A DNA stretch of 64,000 bases from JACCXE01 sp963718605. Lineage in GTDB: Bacteria > Actinomycetota > Acidimicrobiia > Acidimicrobiales > JACCXE01. The stretch is from NCBI GenBank assembly GCA_963718605.1, contig OY970363.1, forward strand, positions 1,116,001-1,180,000, given 5' to 3'. The position numbers were made by a program, and so were the translations under genes. Below the pieces are notes generated by a model. It was not told the DNA's origin, made no database searches, and worked only from the letters and a program-made list of their open reading frames with translations. Shown here one piece after another: positions 51,018-58,508 of this stretch; position 1 is the first letter of the stretch, and every line of letters begins with the position of its first letter.

Positions 51018-51428
51018 CTACTCAGCCGCGCAGCACACCTCGAGCTCGAGGCCGTCGATGTCCCGGAAGAACAACGACCATTCACCGCCGAGGCGCTGGA
51101 CGTCGCCGACTTCTTGGGCGCCGGCGGCTTCGAGGCGGCCTTTGACCTGATTGAGCACTTCGAGCGAGGGCACTGCGAAGGCGAAATGGTCGACGGCGCC
51201 CCGTCCCCCTTGCTGGCGTCGGTTGCCGATGATCTCCTCGGCGGTCACATCGAAGATGTTCAACATCGCACCGCCGCCGATGTCGACGATCTTCATCCAC
51301 GGGTGGTTCTCGGTCTTTTCGATCTCGTGCACGACTACGGCGTCGAAGGCCTGCTCGTAGAACGCCACGGTTCGATTCATGTCGGTGGTGAGGAACGCGA
51401 CGTGATTAAGGCCACTCGTGATCGGCAT
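51018..51428 (-). CDS. VOC-family protein
   Basis: 136 residues from ATG 51428 (ATG 51446 is possible). 'GLNHVAFLTTDMNRTVAFYE' opens a VOC domain, with the first ligand His in 'NHVAF'. 'AVDHFAFAVPSLEVLNQVKG' is the second unit, and 'WSLFFRDIDGLELEVCCA' carries the last Glu. Metal binding therefore looks possible (H, H, E). The substrate is unknown. The longer in-frame extension, which contains five consecutive Cys, is antisense to the Asn codons of the next gene and is not real. Confidence 0.88.
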   Translation of the reverse strand: MPITSGLNHVAFLTTDMNRTVAFYEQAFDAVVVHEIEKTENHPWMKIVDIGGGAMLNIFDVTAEEIIGNRRQQGGRGAVDHFAFAVPSLEVLNQVKGRLEAAGAQEVGDVQRLGGEWSLFFRDIDGLELEVCCAAE

Positions 51429-51553
51429 GTGGACAGCTTTGCGCATTGGCGTCGGCCGCAGCCGGTCTGTGCCACTCGCGGCATTCATCTCGAACGCACC
51501 ACGGAGGGGGACACCCTCGGTCTGGTGGCGAACAAAAGCTTGAGGTGAGAGAG

Positions 51554-51784
51554 ATGGACAACAACAACAACAACCTTTCCGAACTCGGGGAACTCTGCTG
51601 GAACCTCGTGTCGTTGCATCAGATCGAGGCGGAAGAGCGCCAGTCGTGCCGCACCTGGCATGCACGCAAGCGGACGATGGGCGGACAGACCGTGGCCCAC
51701 AAACTGCACTGCCTGGGCGACCTCGAGGTCCTGGGGATCCGCAAGAAGATCCAACGCCACTGCAAGCGGCGGCACCTGGCCTAG
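51554..51784 (+). CDS. Small basic Cys/His-rich protein
   Basis: 76 residues from ATG 51554, preceded by GAGGTGAGAG. The N-terminus is 'MDNNNNNLSELGELCWNLVS'. Four Cys and several His follow ('RQSCRTWHARK', 'HKLHCLGDLEVLG', 'QRHCKRRHLA'), a spacing that would allow a zinc site. The C-terminal half is strongly basic. I do not recognise the family. It stands alone between a divergent VOC gene and the convergent surface-protein gene. Confidence 0.65.
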   Translation: MDNNNNNLSELGELCWNLVSLHQIEAEERQSCRTWHARKRTMGGQTVAHKLHCLGDLEVLGIRKKIQRHCKRRHLA

Positions 51785-51802
51785 GCCGTTCCCTCTCGCG
51801 GT

Positions 51803-52852
51803 CTAGTCGCGGCGGCTCGCCGCGAACAGCACGGCGCCGGCCAACAGCAATGCCACGCCGAGCAAGGCTTCTGGTCGCGGGCCATTACCGGTCCGGGCGA
51901 GGCGTGTGGTCGTCGCGTTCGGCGTCGGCGTCAGATCGGTCACCGTGATCGCGGGCCGCGTCGACGGCGTGGAAACTGCGCCCGGGGTGCCGGACGAGTT
52001 GTTGTTTCCGGTAGCCGAGCCCGACGCCGCGGAGGTCGTCGTGGTGGTCGGCGCGTCGGTCACGGTCGCATCCGGCAAGGTGGTCGTCGTCGCACCCGGC
52101 GCGGTGGTCGGCGTCGTTGTCGGGGTCGTCGTCGCGCACGGCGCGGGACGGATCTGGTTGCTGTCGAGCGTGATGGCCGCGTTGCGGGCGAGCACGCGTC
52201 CGTCGATCGCGGCGCGGGTGTTCGCGGTGATGGCTGACAGCGCCATCACCGTCCCCTTCATCGTCGAGTCGACGCCCAACGTGGCCGAGCTACCGATCTG
52301 CCAGAAGACATTGCAGGCCTGCGCTCCGTTGATGAAGTTGACCGAGCTGTTCGTGGCCGTGATCAACGTCGAGGCCGCTTGGAAGATGAACACCGCGTCG
52401 GGGTTGTTCTGCCCGTCGAGGGTGAGTGCACCCGTGATTGCGAACGACGACGCCGACCGATACACGCCGGTCAGCAGAATCGAGCCGCCCAGATCGGTCG
52501 GTACGCCGAACGACGTTGTCGGCGCGCGGCTGGCGGCGTCGTTGTACGCAGTGACCAGGTCGGCCTGCGCCTGGCAGGCGACCGCGTCGTTCGCGTGAAT
52601 CGTGCCGCCCACGATCCCCGGCGGAAACCCGCTGATCGCCGGATTGGGGCAGGTGCCGAGATCGGCGCCGACAACGGTCGGCCCCGTGTTCGTGACGCCC
52701 TGGCCGGCCAGAACGCCAAAGCTCGCCGCGGTGCCGAGCCCGACGTCGCCAGGCGCCGCCTCGGCTTGGACCGAGCTCACAAGCAGGATCGCTCCGAGGG
52801 TCAGCGCGGCCGTGGCCAGCGCTCGGGTGGTTTTGCGGGTGAAGGGGGACAT
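51803..52852 (-). CDS. Ice-binding-like (DUF3494) surface protein with LAxTG sorting signal
   Basis: 349 residues from ATG 52852 (GGAAAGG upstream). Signal peptide 'ALATAALTLGAILLVSSVQA' is followed by a DUF3494 domain ('GLGTAASFGVLAGQGVTNTG', 'LVTAYNDAASRAP', 'LTGVYRSASSFAITGALTLD', 'AVFIFQAASTLITA', 'NVFWQIGSSATLG', 'MKGTVMALSAITANTRAAID'). A Thr-rich stalk follows. The end is 'LARTG' at 318, then a hydrophobic helix and 'SRRD', which fits the LAxTG signal of class E sortases. DUF3494 proteins bind ice or act as surface adhesins. No sortase gene is in the window. Confidence 0.92.
   Translation of the reverse strand: MSPFTRKTTRALATAALTLGAILLVSSVQAEAAPGDVGLGTAASFGVLAGQGVTNTGPTVVGADLGTCPNPAISGFPPGIVGGTIHANDAVACQAQADLVTAYNDAASRAPTTSFGVPTDLGGSILLTGVYRSASSFAITGALTLDGQNNPDAVFIFQAASTLITATNSSVNFINGAQACNVFWQIGSSATLGVDSTMKGTVMALSAITANTRAAIDGRVLARNAAITLDSNQIRPAPCATTTPTTTPTTAPGATTTTLPDATVTDAPTTTTTSAASGSATGNNNSSGTPGAVSTPSTRPAITVTDLTPTPNATTTRLARTGNGPRPEALLGVALLLAGAVLFAASRRD
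51807..51825. terminator. Perfect 8-bp hairpin at the convergent gene ends
   Basis: TCGCGGCG-GCT-CGCCGCGA forms a perfect GC-rich stem with a 3-base loop. It lies inside the last codons of the ice-binding-like gene and 23 bases past the stop of the small basic protein gene. It lacks a T-tract, so it is a candidate intrinsic or actinobacterial-type bidirectional terminator. Confidence 0.45.
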
Positions 52853-52950
52853 GTTCGTGGTGCCTTTCCAGCCGTCGCGGCCCCAGGCCGTGGCGACAGC
52901 TGGAATGAGCGGTCGCCCATCGCAGCCCACGAGTCGATGCTCGCAACCTG

Positions 52951-53000
52951 ATTATGGCAATATATTTCTAGAATTACTAGGTATAAATTTCGAAATGTGT
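52951..53000. promoter_or_regulatory. AT-rich divergent promoter region with palindromes
   Basis: This is the most AT-rich stretch in the window. It lies between the ice-binding-like gene and the PhoX-like gene. It holds two perfect palindromes, TTCTAGAA (52966-52973) and ATTTCGAAAT (52987-52996). Possible -10 boxes are TATAAA (52982-52987, plus) and, on the minus strand, TATATT and CATAAT. Confidence 0.5.
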
Positions 53001-53044
53001 CGCTTTCCTGCACACTTCGTAGGGATTTACGACAAACTCTGTCG

Positions 53045-54394
53045 ATGGATCGCCGTTCCTTCATTCGTTCTGCCGCTGTCGCTACTGGCGCCCTTGCTTT
53101 GGGCCCCGAATTCTGGAAGGCGGCCTACGCGACGCCGGCCCAACCGGGCAACCCGTACGGTCCCTTGCTCGCACCCGACGCCAACGGCATCCGCCTGCCC
53201 GCCGGTTTCTCGTCCCGCCTGCTGGCTACTTCGGGTCAGCCCGTCGGCACCACCGGATACGTCTGGCACTTCAACCCTGACGGCGGCGCCGTGTTCGCCA
53301 CCGACGACGGCGGGTGGATCTACACGTCCAACAGCGAAGTCCCGGGCGCCGGTGGCGTGGGCGCGCTCAAGTTCGATGCGGCGGGCGACGTGGTCGGGGC
53401 CCATCGCGTGATCGTGGGGACCAGCCTCAACTGCGCCGGCGGACCGACGCCGTGGGGAACGTGGCTGACCTGCGAAGAGCACGACGCCGGCAACGTGTGG
53501 GAGTGCGACCCGACGGGTCTAAACGTGAACGCCAAGGCCCTGCGCCTCGGCCTCGGCACGTTCAAGCACGAGGCGGCCGCGGTCGACCCGGTCCGCAAGT
53601 ACGTGTATCTCACCGAAGACCAAACGGACGGCCGCTTTTACCGTTTCCGGTCCGCGAAGTGGCCGGACCTGAACAAGGGCACGCTCGAGGCGGCGCGGCT
53701 CACGCCCGCGGTCGGCTCGACTCCGGCCGACCCGAAGTGGACCGTCAGCTGGTTGCGGATCCCGAACCCGAACATCGTGCCGGGCACGACGTTCACTCGT
53801 CAGCAGGTTCCGTCCACCACCGCGTTCAACGGCGGCGAGGGTTGCTGGTACGACAGCGACCACGTCTACTTCACCACCAAGGGCGACAACCGCGTGTGGA
53901 TGCTCGACGTGATTAACCAGACAATGGAACTCGCCTACGACGACAACCTTCCGTCCGGTGGCGCGTTAAGCGGGGTCGACAACATCATCGTCAACACCGC
54001 CGGCGAGATCTTCGTGGCCGAAGACGGCGGGGACATGCAGATCCAGGTGATCGACACGGTCAACGACATCGTTGGTCCGATTCTGCAGGTCATCGGTCAG
54101 GACGGATCCGAAATCACGGGCCCGGCGTTCAATCCCTCCGGCACGCGGCTGTACTTCAGCTCACAGCGCGGCACGCAGGGCGCCCAGACCCAAGGCCTCA
54201 CGGGCATTGGCATGACCTACGAGATTTCGGGCCCGTTCCACGGCATCACGCATGTGCCGAACGCACCCGTGGCCGGTGGACCGATCTCGACGTTGGTGCA
54301 CACCACCGTCGAGCCGCCCGTCCGCTCGGTCGACCCCGGCCTCGGTGACACGGTCCACGTCGTGGACCGCACCATCGCCGGCCTCGGCCTCTAG
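53045..54394 (+). CDS. Tat-exported PhoX-like (DUF839) phosphatase family protein
   Basis: 449 residues from ATG 53045. The N-terminus 'MDRRSFIRSAAVATGALALG' is a Tat signal. The body is DUF839/PhoX-like beta-propeller sequence: 'GPLLAPDANGIRLPAGFSSR', 'LNCAGGPTPWGTWLTCEEHD', 'FKHEAAAVDPVRKYVYLTED' and 'GRFYRF'. PhoX enzymes are calcium- and iron-dependent alkaline phosphatases folded in the cytosol and exported by Tat; 'PWGTWLTCEE' and 'KHEAAAVDP' contain the conserved Cys/Glu and His/Glu positions. It lacks the long C-terminus of true PhoX, so it is safest called PhoX-like. Possibly phosphate scavenging. It shares the stop CTAG with the next, convergent gene. Confidence 0.88.
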   Translation: MDRRSFIRSAAVATGALALGPEFWKAAYATPAQPGNPYGPLLAPDANGIRLPAGFSSRLLATSGQPVGTTGYVWHFNPDGGAVFATDDGGWIYTSNSEVPGAGGVGALKFDAAGDVVGAHRVIVGTSLNCAGGPTPWGTWLTCEEHDAGNVWECDPTGLNVNAKALRLGLGTFKHEAAAVDPVRKYVYLTEDQTDGRFYRFRSAKWPDLNKGTLEAARLTPAVGSTPADPKWTVSWLRIPNPNIVPGTTFTRQQVPSTTAFNGGEGCWYDSDHVYFTTKGDNRVWMLDVINQTMELAYDDNLPSGGALSGVDNIIVNTAGEIFVAEDGGDMQIQVIDTVNDIVGPILQVIGQDGSEITGPAFNPSGTRLYFSSQRGTQGAQTQGLTGIGMTYEISGPFHGITHVPNAPVAGGPISTLVHTTVEPPVRSVDPGLGDTVHVVDRTIAGLGL

Positions 54395-55242
54395 CGCCGC
54401 TTCGCCGCGGCCTTCTTGGCCGGGGACTTCTTCGCCGTCGTCTTTTTCGCGACGGCCTTCTTCGCAGTCGACTTCTTGGCCGGAGCCTTCGTGGCCGCGG
54501 TCTTCTTGGCGGCGGGCTTCGGCGATGACGACTTGGTCACCGTCGCGCCGGTTCGCTTGGCGGCGGCCTTGCGATCGGCCGGCTTCTTCGCCATCGACGT
54601 GCTGTGGGACGGGACGGTCTGGGGTTCGGCGTCGTCGAGATCGGTCTTGTCCGCCGCGGCCTTCCGGTCTGCCGCGGCCTTGTTGCCGCCGCTACCCGTC
54701 AACTTCTTCGCCACGCTCTTCACCGCGGCGACCACACCGGTGGTCGGCTTTTCGGCGCCATTGCCCGCGGCCACATAGAGCGCGGCGATGTCGATCTTCT
54801 TCATCTGCAGCATCGCCCGCACGACGCGATCGGCGCGCTTGCGGTCCGGGTCGGACACCAGATCGGCGAGTTGCACCGGCACTACCTGCCACGACACGCC
54901 GTACTTGTCCTTCAGCCACCCGCACTGCACCTCAGCGCCGCCGTTCGCGGTAAGCGCGTTCCAGTAGTAGTCGAGTTCCTCCTGGTCGTCGCAGTCGATC
55001 TGCAACGAGATCGCGTCGTTGAAGTCGTCGTGCGGGCCGCCGTTGATCGCCACGTAGGGCTGGCCGTCCAAATGGAACTCGACGGTCAGGACAGAGCCAG
55101 GTTCACCCGGCCCCGCCTCGGTGTAATGGCTCACTTCCTTCACTTGGCTGTTCGGGAAGATCGAGCAGTAGTACTCGGCCGCTTCCTGGGCCTGGTTGTC
55201 GAACCACAAGTTGGGAATGATTTTCGGCATGGGGATCGTCAT
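54391..55242 (-). CDS. PhnB-like VOC protein with histone-H1-like Lys/Ala-rich tail
   Basis: About 283 residues from ATG 55242 (ATG 55248 or 55230 also possible). Residues ~1-140 are a PhnB/3-demethylubiquinone-methyltransferase-like VOC domain: 'IIPNLWFDNQAQEAAEYYCS', 'FPNSQVKE', 'LDGQPYVAINGGP', 'CGWLKDKYGVSWQVVP' and 'RVVRAMLQMKKIDIAAL'. The C-terminal ~130 residues are built of AAKK, PAKK and TAKK units, like histone H1 and actinobacterial nucleoid proteins such as HupB or Hc1-like tails. The fusion suggests a DNA- or membrane-associated VOC protein, but the tail could also be a low-complexity gain. The tail is encoded by repetitive DNA (54395-54700). Confidence 0.85.
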   Translation of the reverse strand: MTIPMPKIIPNLWFDNQAQEAAEYYCSIFPNSQVKEVSHYTEAGPGEPGSVLTVEFHLDGQPYVAINGGPHDDFNDAISLQIDCDDQEELDYYWNALTANGGAEVQCGWLKDKYGVSWQVVPVQLADLVSDPDRKRADRVVRAMLQMKKIDIAALYVAAGNGAEKPTTGVVAAVKSVAKKLTGSGGNKAAADRKAAADKTDLDDAEPQTVPSHSTSMAKKPADRKAAAKRTGATVTKSSSPKPAAKKTAATKAPAKKSTAKKAVAKKTTAKKSPAKKAAAKRR

Positions 55243-55272
55243 ACCCATCAAAACGCGGTCGATAAGTGTTGA

Positions 55273-55872
55273 GTGAAGTTTGCTCAAATGTTGATCATTC
55301 CGTGCGTTGCGATCGTTGCGGGCACGGGCGTCGCATTGGCCGAACGGCAGGCCCCGCCCGTCCAGGCGGTCGCCGCAGGCGCGGGTGATGGCGTTGCGAT
55401 TGCTGCGCCGACCACCACCCCGACCACGGCCGCTCCCATCGTCGTGAGCATCCCGACCACTGCCGCCGTCGCGGTGACTGCCCCCCCGAAGGCCGCCCCC
55501 GTTTCCGCCGTGAAGCCGCCCATTGTCGCGGCGCCCGTGACCATTCAGGCTCCGGTGGTCACGGCGCCGCGCCTGGGCAAAGTCGAGAGCTGTGGCTGGG
55601 CGTGGGACGCGCAGCGCATTGACGACGGGTCGTATGACGGCGTCGTCATCTCACTTGACGCGCCGTACCGCCCGAACACTCCCGTCACGATTACCGCGGC
55701 ACCGCACGGCCCGATCACCGTGCCGACCGTGCGCGCCGTGATGACGGACGGCAACGGTCAGGCGTCGATCGAAGTGCGCCTCAGCGAAGACAAGCGGGAC
55801 TGGACCCTCACGATCAGCGCGGCGTTCCCCCTCTCGCACTGCACGCCGCAGGCCTTCACCATCGCCTACTAG
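55273..55872 (+). CDS. Small secreted protein with Pro/Ala/Thr-rich stalk
   Basis: 199 residues from GTG 55273. The signal peptide is 'FAQMLIIPCVAIVAGTGVALA'. A ~75-residue Ala/Pro/Thr/Val-rich stalk follows ('PTTTPTTAAPIVV', 'KPPIVAAPVTIQAPVV'). The C-terminal ~100 residues look like a small beta-sandwich with two Cys ('ESCGWAWDAQRIDDGSYDGV', 'FPLSHCTPQAFTIAY') that may pair. No enzyme motif is seen. It is divergent from the VOC-H1 gene, with 30 bases between the starts, and shares its stop CTAG with the convergent kinase-like gene. Confidence 0.78.
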   Translation: MKFAQMLIIPCVAIVAGTGVALAERQAPPVQAVAAGAGDGVAIAAPTTTPTTAAPIVVSIPTTAAVAVTAPPKAAPVSAVKPPIVAAPVTIQAPVVTAPRLGKVESCGWAWDAQRIDDGSYDGVVISLDAPYRPNTPVTITAAPHGPITVPTVRAVMTDGNGQASIEVRLSEDKRDWTLTISAAFPLSHCTPQAFTIAY

Positions 55873-56933
55873 TCAGGCAGTAACGACAACGCGTTGGTGT
55901 CCGCGATGGCGGCCATGGAGCGGTCGAGCATGCCCTGGCACAGCTGCACCATGCGTTCGTTCGTGGCTTCGATCTGGCCGGTCGCGACGATCGGATAGAC
56001 GAAGCAGTACGCGACAGTCTGCGCGAACGACCGGTCCAACTGGGCGCGATCGAGGTGGTGCCCGGCGGCCGCGATGGCCGCGGCATACCGGTCGACCAAG
56101 GCGTCCTGCGCGATGCGGCGCGTGTCCGTGGCCAGGCTCTGGCTCACGAAGTAACCAAGGTCGTAGCCCGGGTTGCCCTTGAACGAGATCTGCCAGTCGA
56201 GCACCGTGAGTGCGGGGTCGCCGTCGTGCACGCCGAAGAACAGATTGTCGAGGCGGTAGTCGCCGTGACAGAAGGTGAAGGGCGGTTCGGACGCCTGCTC
56301 GAGGAACCACTGCACCAGGTCAGGGAAGCGTTCGCCGTACGCGCGCATCTCGTCGGGCATGTGCGCGCCGAGTATCTCGAGCGCGACAGGCCAGGACTGC
56401 TTGAACATGCCCGCGATCACCTGCGGGTAGGGCGGGTCGACGTAGGTCTTCACCCACGGGATCTGCTTGAAGTCCGAGTTCCACCAGTGCGAGTGCATCT
56501 TCGCCAGCGCGTCGATCGCGATCTCGGCGTCGGCGATCTCGCACCCAACCGTCTGATCAACGCAGCGCCGGCCACCGACGTCTTCCATCAGCAGCACGAA
56601 GTCCGTCGTTTCCGGGTCGAACGACGCGTTGAACACTTTGGCGGTGCCGATCGGCGTGAGCGCGGCCGCCTCGTTGTAGAAGTTGACCTCGTTCGAATAG
56701 AAGCCGAGAGGAGCGGTGATGTTCATGCGCGCGCCCTCGTCGAGCGTCGGGAACTTCGCGATCACCGTTGCCGGCGTGGACGGGTCGCCGCCGAGCGTGA
56801 CGCGATAGAGCCGCCCGAGCAGCCCGACGCCGATCCCGATCTGCTCGATCGAGAAGTTGGTGACCGGCGCGCCGACGTTCGCGCTCAACCATTCGGCGGT
56901 CAGTGCTTCCGGCGTATGCGGAAAGTCAGACAC
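55869..56933 (-). CDS. Aminoglycoside phosphotransferase/ecdysteroid kinase-like protein
   Basis: 354 residues from GTG 56933, which has a GAGGGGGGAA ribosome binding site. The kinase-like fold shows 'VIAKFP' (ATP lysine), 'NFYNEAAAL' (helix C Glu), the catalytic loop 'CHGDYRLDNLFFG' (HGDxRxDN) and the metal motif 'LTVLDWQ'. This is the APH/EcKinase-like pattern (DUF1679 type). Such proteins phosphorylate small hydroxylated molecules or are involved in xenobiotic modification. It lies 34 bases downstream of the glutamate permease gene on the same strand and may be the operon's last gene. Confidence 0.9.
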   Translation of the reverse strand: MSDFPHTPEALTAEWLSANVGAPVTNFSIEQIGIGVGLLGRLYRVTLGGDPSTPATVIAKFPTLDEGARMNITAPLGFYSNEVNFYNEAAALTPIGTAKVFNASFDPETTDFVLLMEDVGGRRCVDQTVGCEIADAEIAIDALAKMHSHWWNSDFKQIPWVKTYVDPPYPQVIAGMFKQSWPVALEILGAHMPDEMRAYGERFPDLVQWFLEQASEPPFTFCHGDYRLDNLFFGVHDGDPALTVLDWQISFKGNPGYDLGYFVSQSLATDTRRIAQDALVDRYAAAIAAAGHHLDRAQLDRSFAQTVAYCFVYPIVATGQIEATNERMVQLCQGMLDRSMAAIADTNALSLLPD

Positions 56934-56967
56934 GTGGATTCCCCCCTCGTTGACGACGCGGCAGAGG

Positions 56968-57834
56968 TTAGGTGTCTGCGACGGCCGACACCACGGCGAG
57001 GTCCTCGGCGCCAGCGGCGGCGATCGAGGTCGCGCCGTAGCGACGCTGCTGGCGCCCCTCCAGGGCCTGGGCGGCACGGCTGAGCGTGAAGTTCACGGCG
57101 ATGTACATGAGGGCGACGAACACGAGGGTCTGCAACGGGTTGTGAAAGAACTCCCCCGTGCTGCGGCTGCGCCGGAGCAGCTCCTCGTAACCGATCACGA
57201 AGCCAAGCGACGTGTCCTTCAGCAGCGTGACGATCTGGCTGATGATCGCCGGCAGCATGCGGCGCGCCGCCTGGGGAATCACCACGAGCAACATGGTTTG
57301 CCAATACGTGAGGCCGATCGCGTACGCGGCTTCGGTCTGCCCGCGGTCCAGGGACAGGATGCCGGCGCGAAATATCTCACCGAGCATGGCGCCGTTGTAG
57401 AGGGCGAGCGCGGCGACTACGGCACGGAACGGGGTGACCGTCACGTCGTATTCGGGCGGGGTCAAGAACGCGAACAAGATGAGCAGCAGCAGCGGGAACC
57501 CGCGAAAGAACTCGATCCAGGCGGCGGCGAACCAACGCACCGGCGCCGAGCGCGACAACCGCATCAACGCGAGCGCGGCACCGAGCACCAACGCAATGGC
57601 CATGCCGAGCGACGCCGCGCGCACCGTCGCCAACAACCCGAGGAGCAGGAACTTGAGCACCGACCAGCGCGTCAGGGGTTCCCACTTCGCCCAGTCGAGT
57701 TGCCCCTTGTCCGACAGCCGGCGGAACGCGACGTACAGGATGAAGGCGAGCACGCCCGCCGCGATGAACGAGGCGATGCGCACACGGCGCCGCGCGCGGG
57801 GGCCGAGCGCGTCGGCCAGCACCGGGGCGGTCAT
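56968..57834 (-). CDS. gluD: Glutamate-type amino-acid ABC transporter permease (GluD-like)
   Basis: 288 residues. A hydrophobic N-terminal helix and a His/Glu/Gln-permease (BPD_transp_1) core are evident: 'ATVRAASLGMAIALVLGAAL', 'WIEFFRGFPLLLLILFAFL', the EAA loop 'QTEAAYAIGLTYWQTMLLVV' followed by 'IPQAARRMLPAI', and 'LLKDTSLGFVIGYEELLRRS'. It forms a heterodimeric channel with the permease encoded upstream; the genes overlap by ATGA. The long N-terminus before the core matches GluD. Confidence 0.93.
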   Translation of the reverse strand: MTAPVLADALGPRARRRVRIASFIAAGVLAFILYVAFRRLSDKGQLDWAKWEPLTRWSVLKFLLLGLLATVRAASLGMAIALVLGAALALMRLSRSAPVRWFAAAWIEFFRGFPLLLLILFAFLTPPEYDVTVTPFRAVVAALALYNGAMLGEIFRAGILSLDRGQTEAAYAIGLTYWQTMLLVVIPQAARRMLPAIISQIVTLLKDTSLGFVIGYEELLRRSRSTGEFFHNPLQTLVFVALMYIAVNFTLSRAAQALEGRQQRRYGATSIAAAGAEDLAVVSAVADT

Positions 57835-58475
57835 CGCTTGATCGCCACCCGTCGCTCCAGCGCCGCGAACGCGTAGCCCGACGGAATCGTCATCACGAGA
57901 TAAGCCGCCGCCGCGCCTAGGAACACCGGGATGTTCGCCACCTTCGCGTTGGCGAGGGCATCGGTGCGGAACACGAGTTCGTGCACCGCGATGATGCTCG
58001 CGATCGAACTGTTCTTGATCAGCGCGATGAACAGGCTGCCGATCGGTGCGACGACGGTGCGCAGCGCTTGGGGCAACACGACAATGATCAGCATCTGGGG
58101 GAAGGTGAGCCCGATGGCCCGCGCCGCTTCGGCTTGCCCGCGGCTGACCGCGTTGATGCCCGAACGCACGGTCTCGCCGATGAAGGCGCCGGTGTAACCG
58201 CCGAGCACGATCACCGCGGTCGTAAAGCCACCAAACAGGATGCCGACCTTGGTGAGCCCGAAGAAGAACAACAGGAACAGCGCGGTGAGCGGAGTGTTGC
58301 GCACCGTCTCGACGTAGAACGCGCCGGCGAAGCGCAACGGGGGAATTGGACTGACCCGGCAGGCGGCGAGCAGGACACCGACGACCATCGCGACCGCGAA
58401 CGCGATCACCGTGAGCGTGGCCGTGGTGCGCATGCCCGCGAGGAAGACGTCGAGATTGTCGAATACGACCTGCAC
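57831..58475 (-). CDS. gluC: Glutamate-type amino-acid ABC transporter permease (GluC-like)
   Basis: 214 residues. The core segments are 'LTVIAFAVAMVVGVLLAACR', 'YVETVRNTPLTALFLLFFFG', the EAA loop 'QAEAARAIGLTFPQMLIIVV' with 'LPQALRTVVAPIGSLFIALI', and 'KNSSIASIIAVHELVFRTDA'. It is the partner of the longer permease downstream. The gene follows the binding-protein gene by 33 bases. The GluABCD order (ATPase, binding protein, C, D) matches the glutamate uptake system of Corynebacterium. Confidence 0.93.
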   Translation of the reverse strand: MQVVFDNLDVFLAGMRTTATLTVIAFAVAMVVGVLLAACRVSPIPPLRFAGAFYVETVRNTPLTALFLLFFFGLTKVGILFGGFTTAVIVLGGYTGAFIGETVRSGINAVSRGQAEAARAIGLTFPQMLIIVVLPQALRTVVAPIGSLFIALIKNSSIASIIAVHELVFRTDALANAKVANIPVFLGAAAAYLVMTIPSGYAFAALERRVAIKR

Positions 58476-58508
58476 GGCCGCCGCCCTACCGGGTCAGTCC
58501 GGTGCCGA

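Noticed and set aside
51429..51665. Five consecutive Cys in an N-terminal extension of the VOC protein
   Set aside because: It is the reverse complement of the Asn codon run of the small gene at 51554; the VOC domain starts at 51428.
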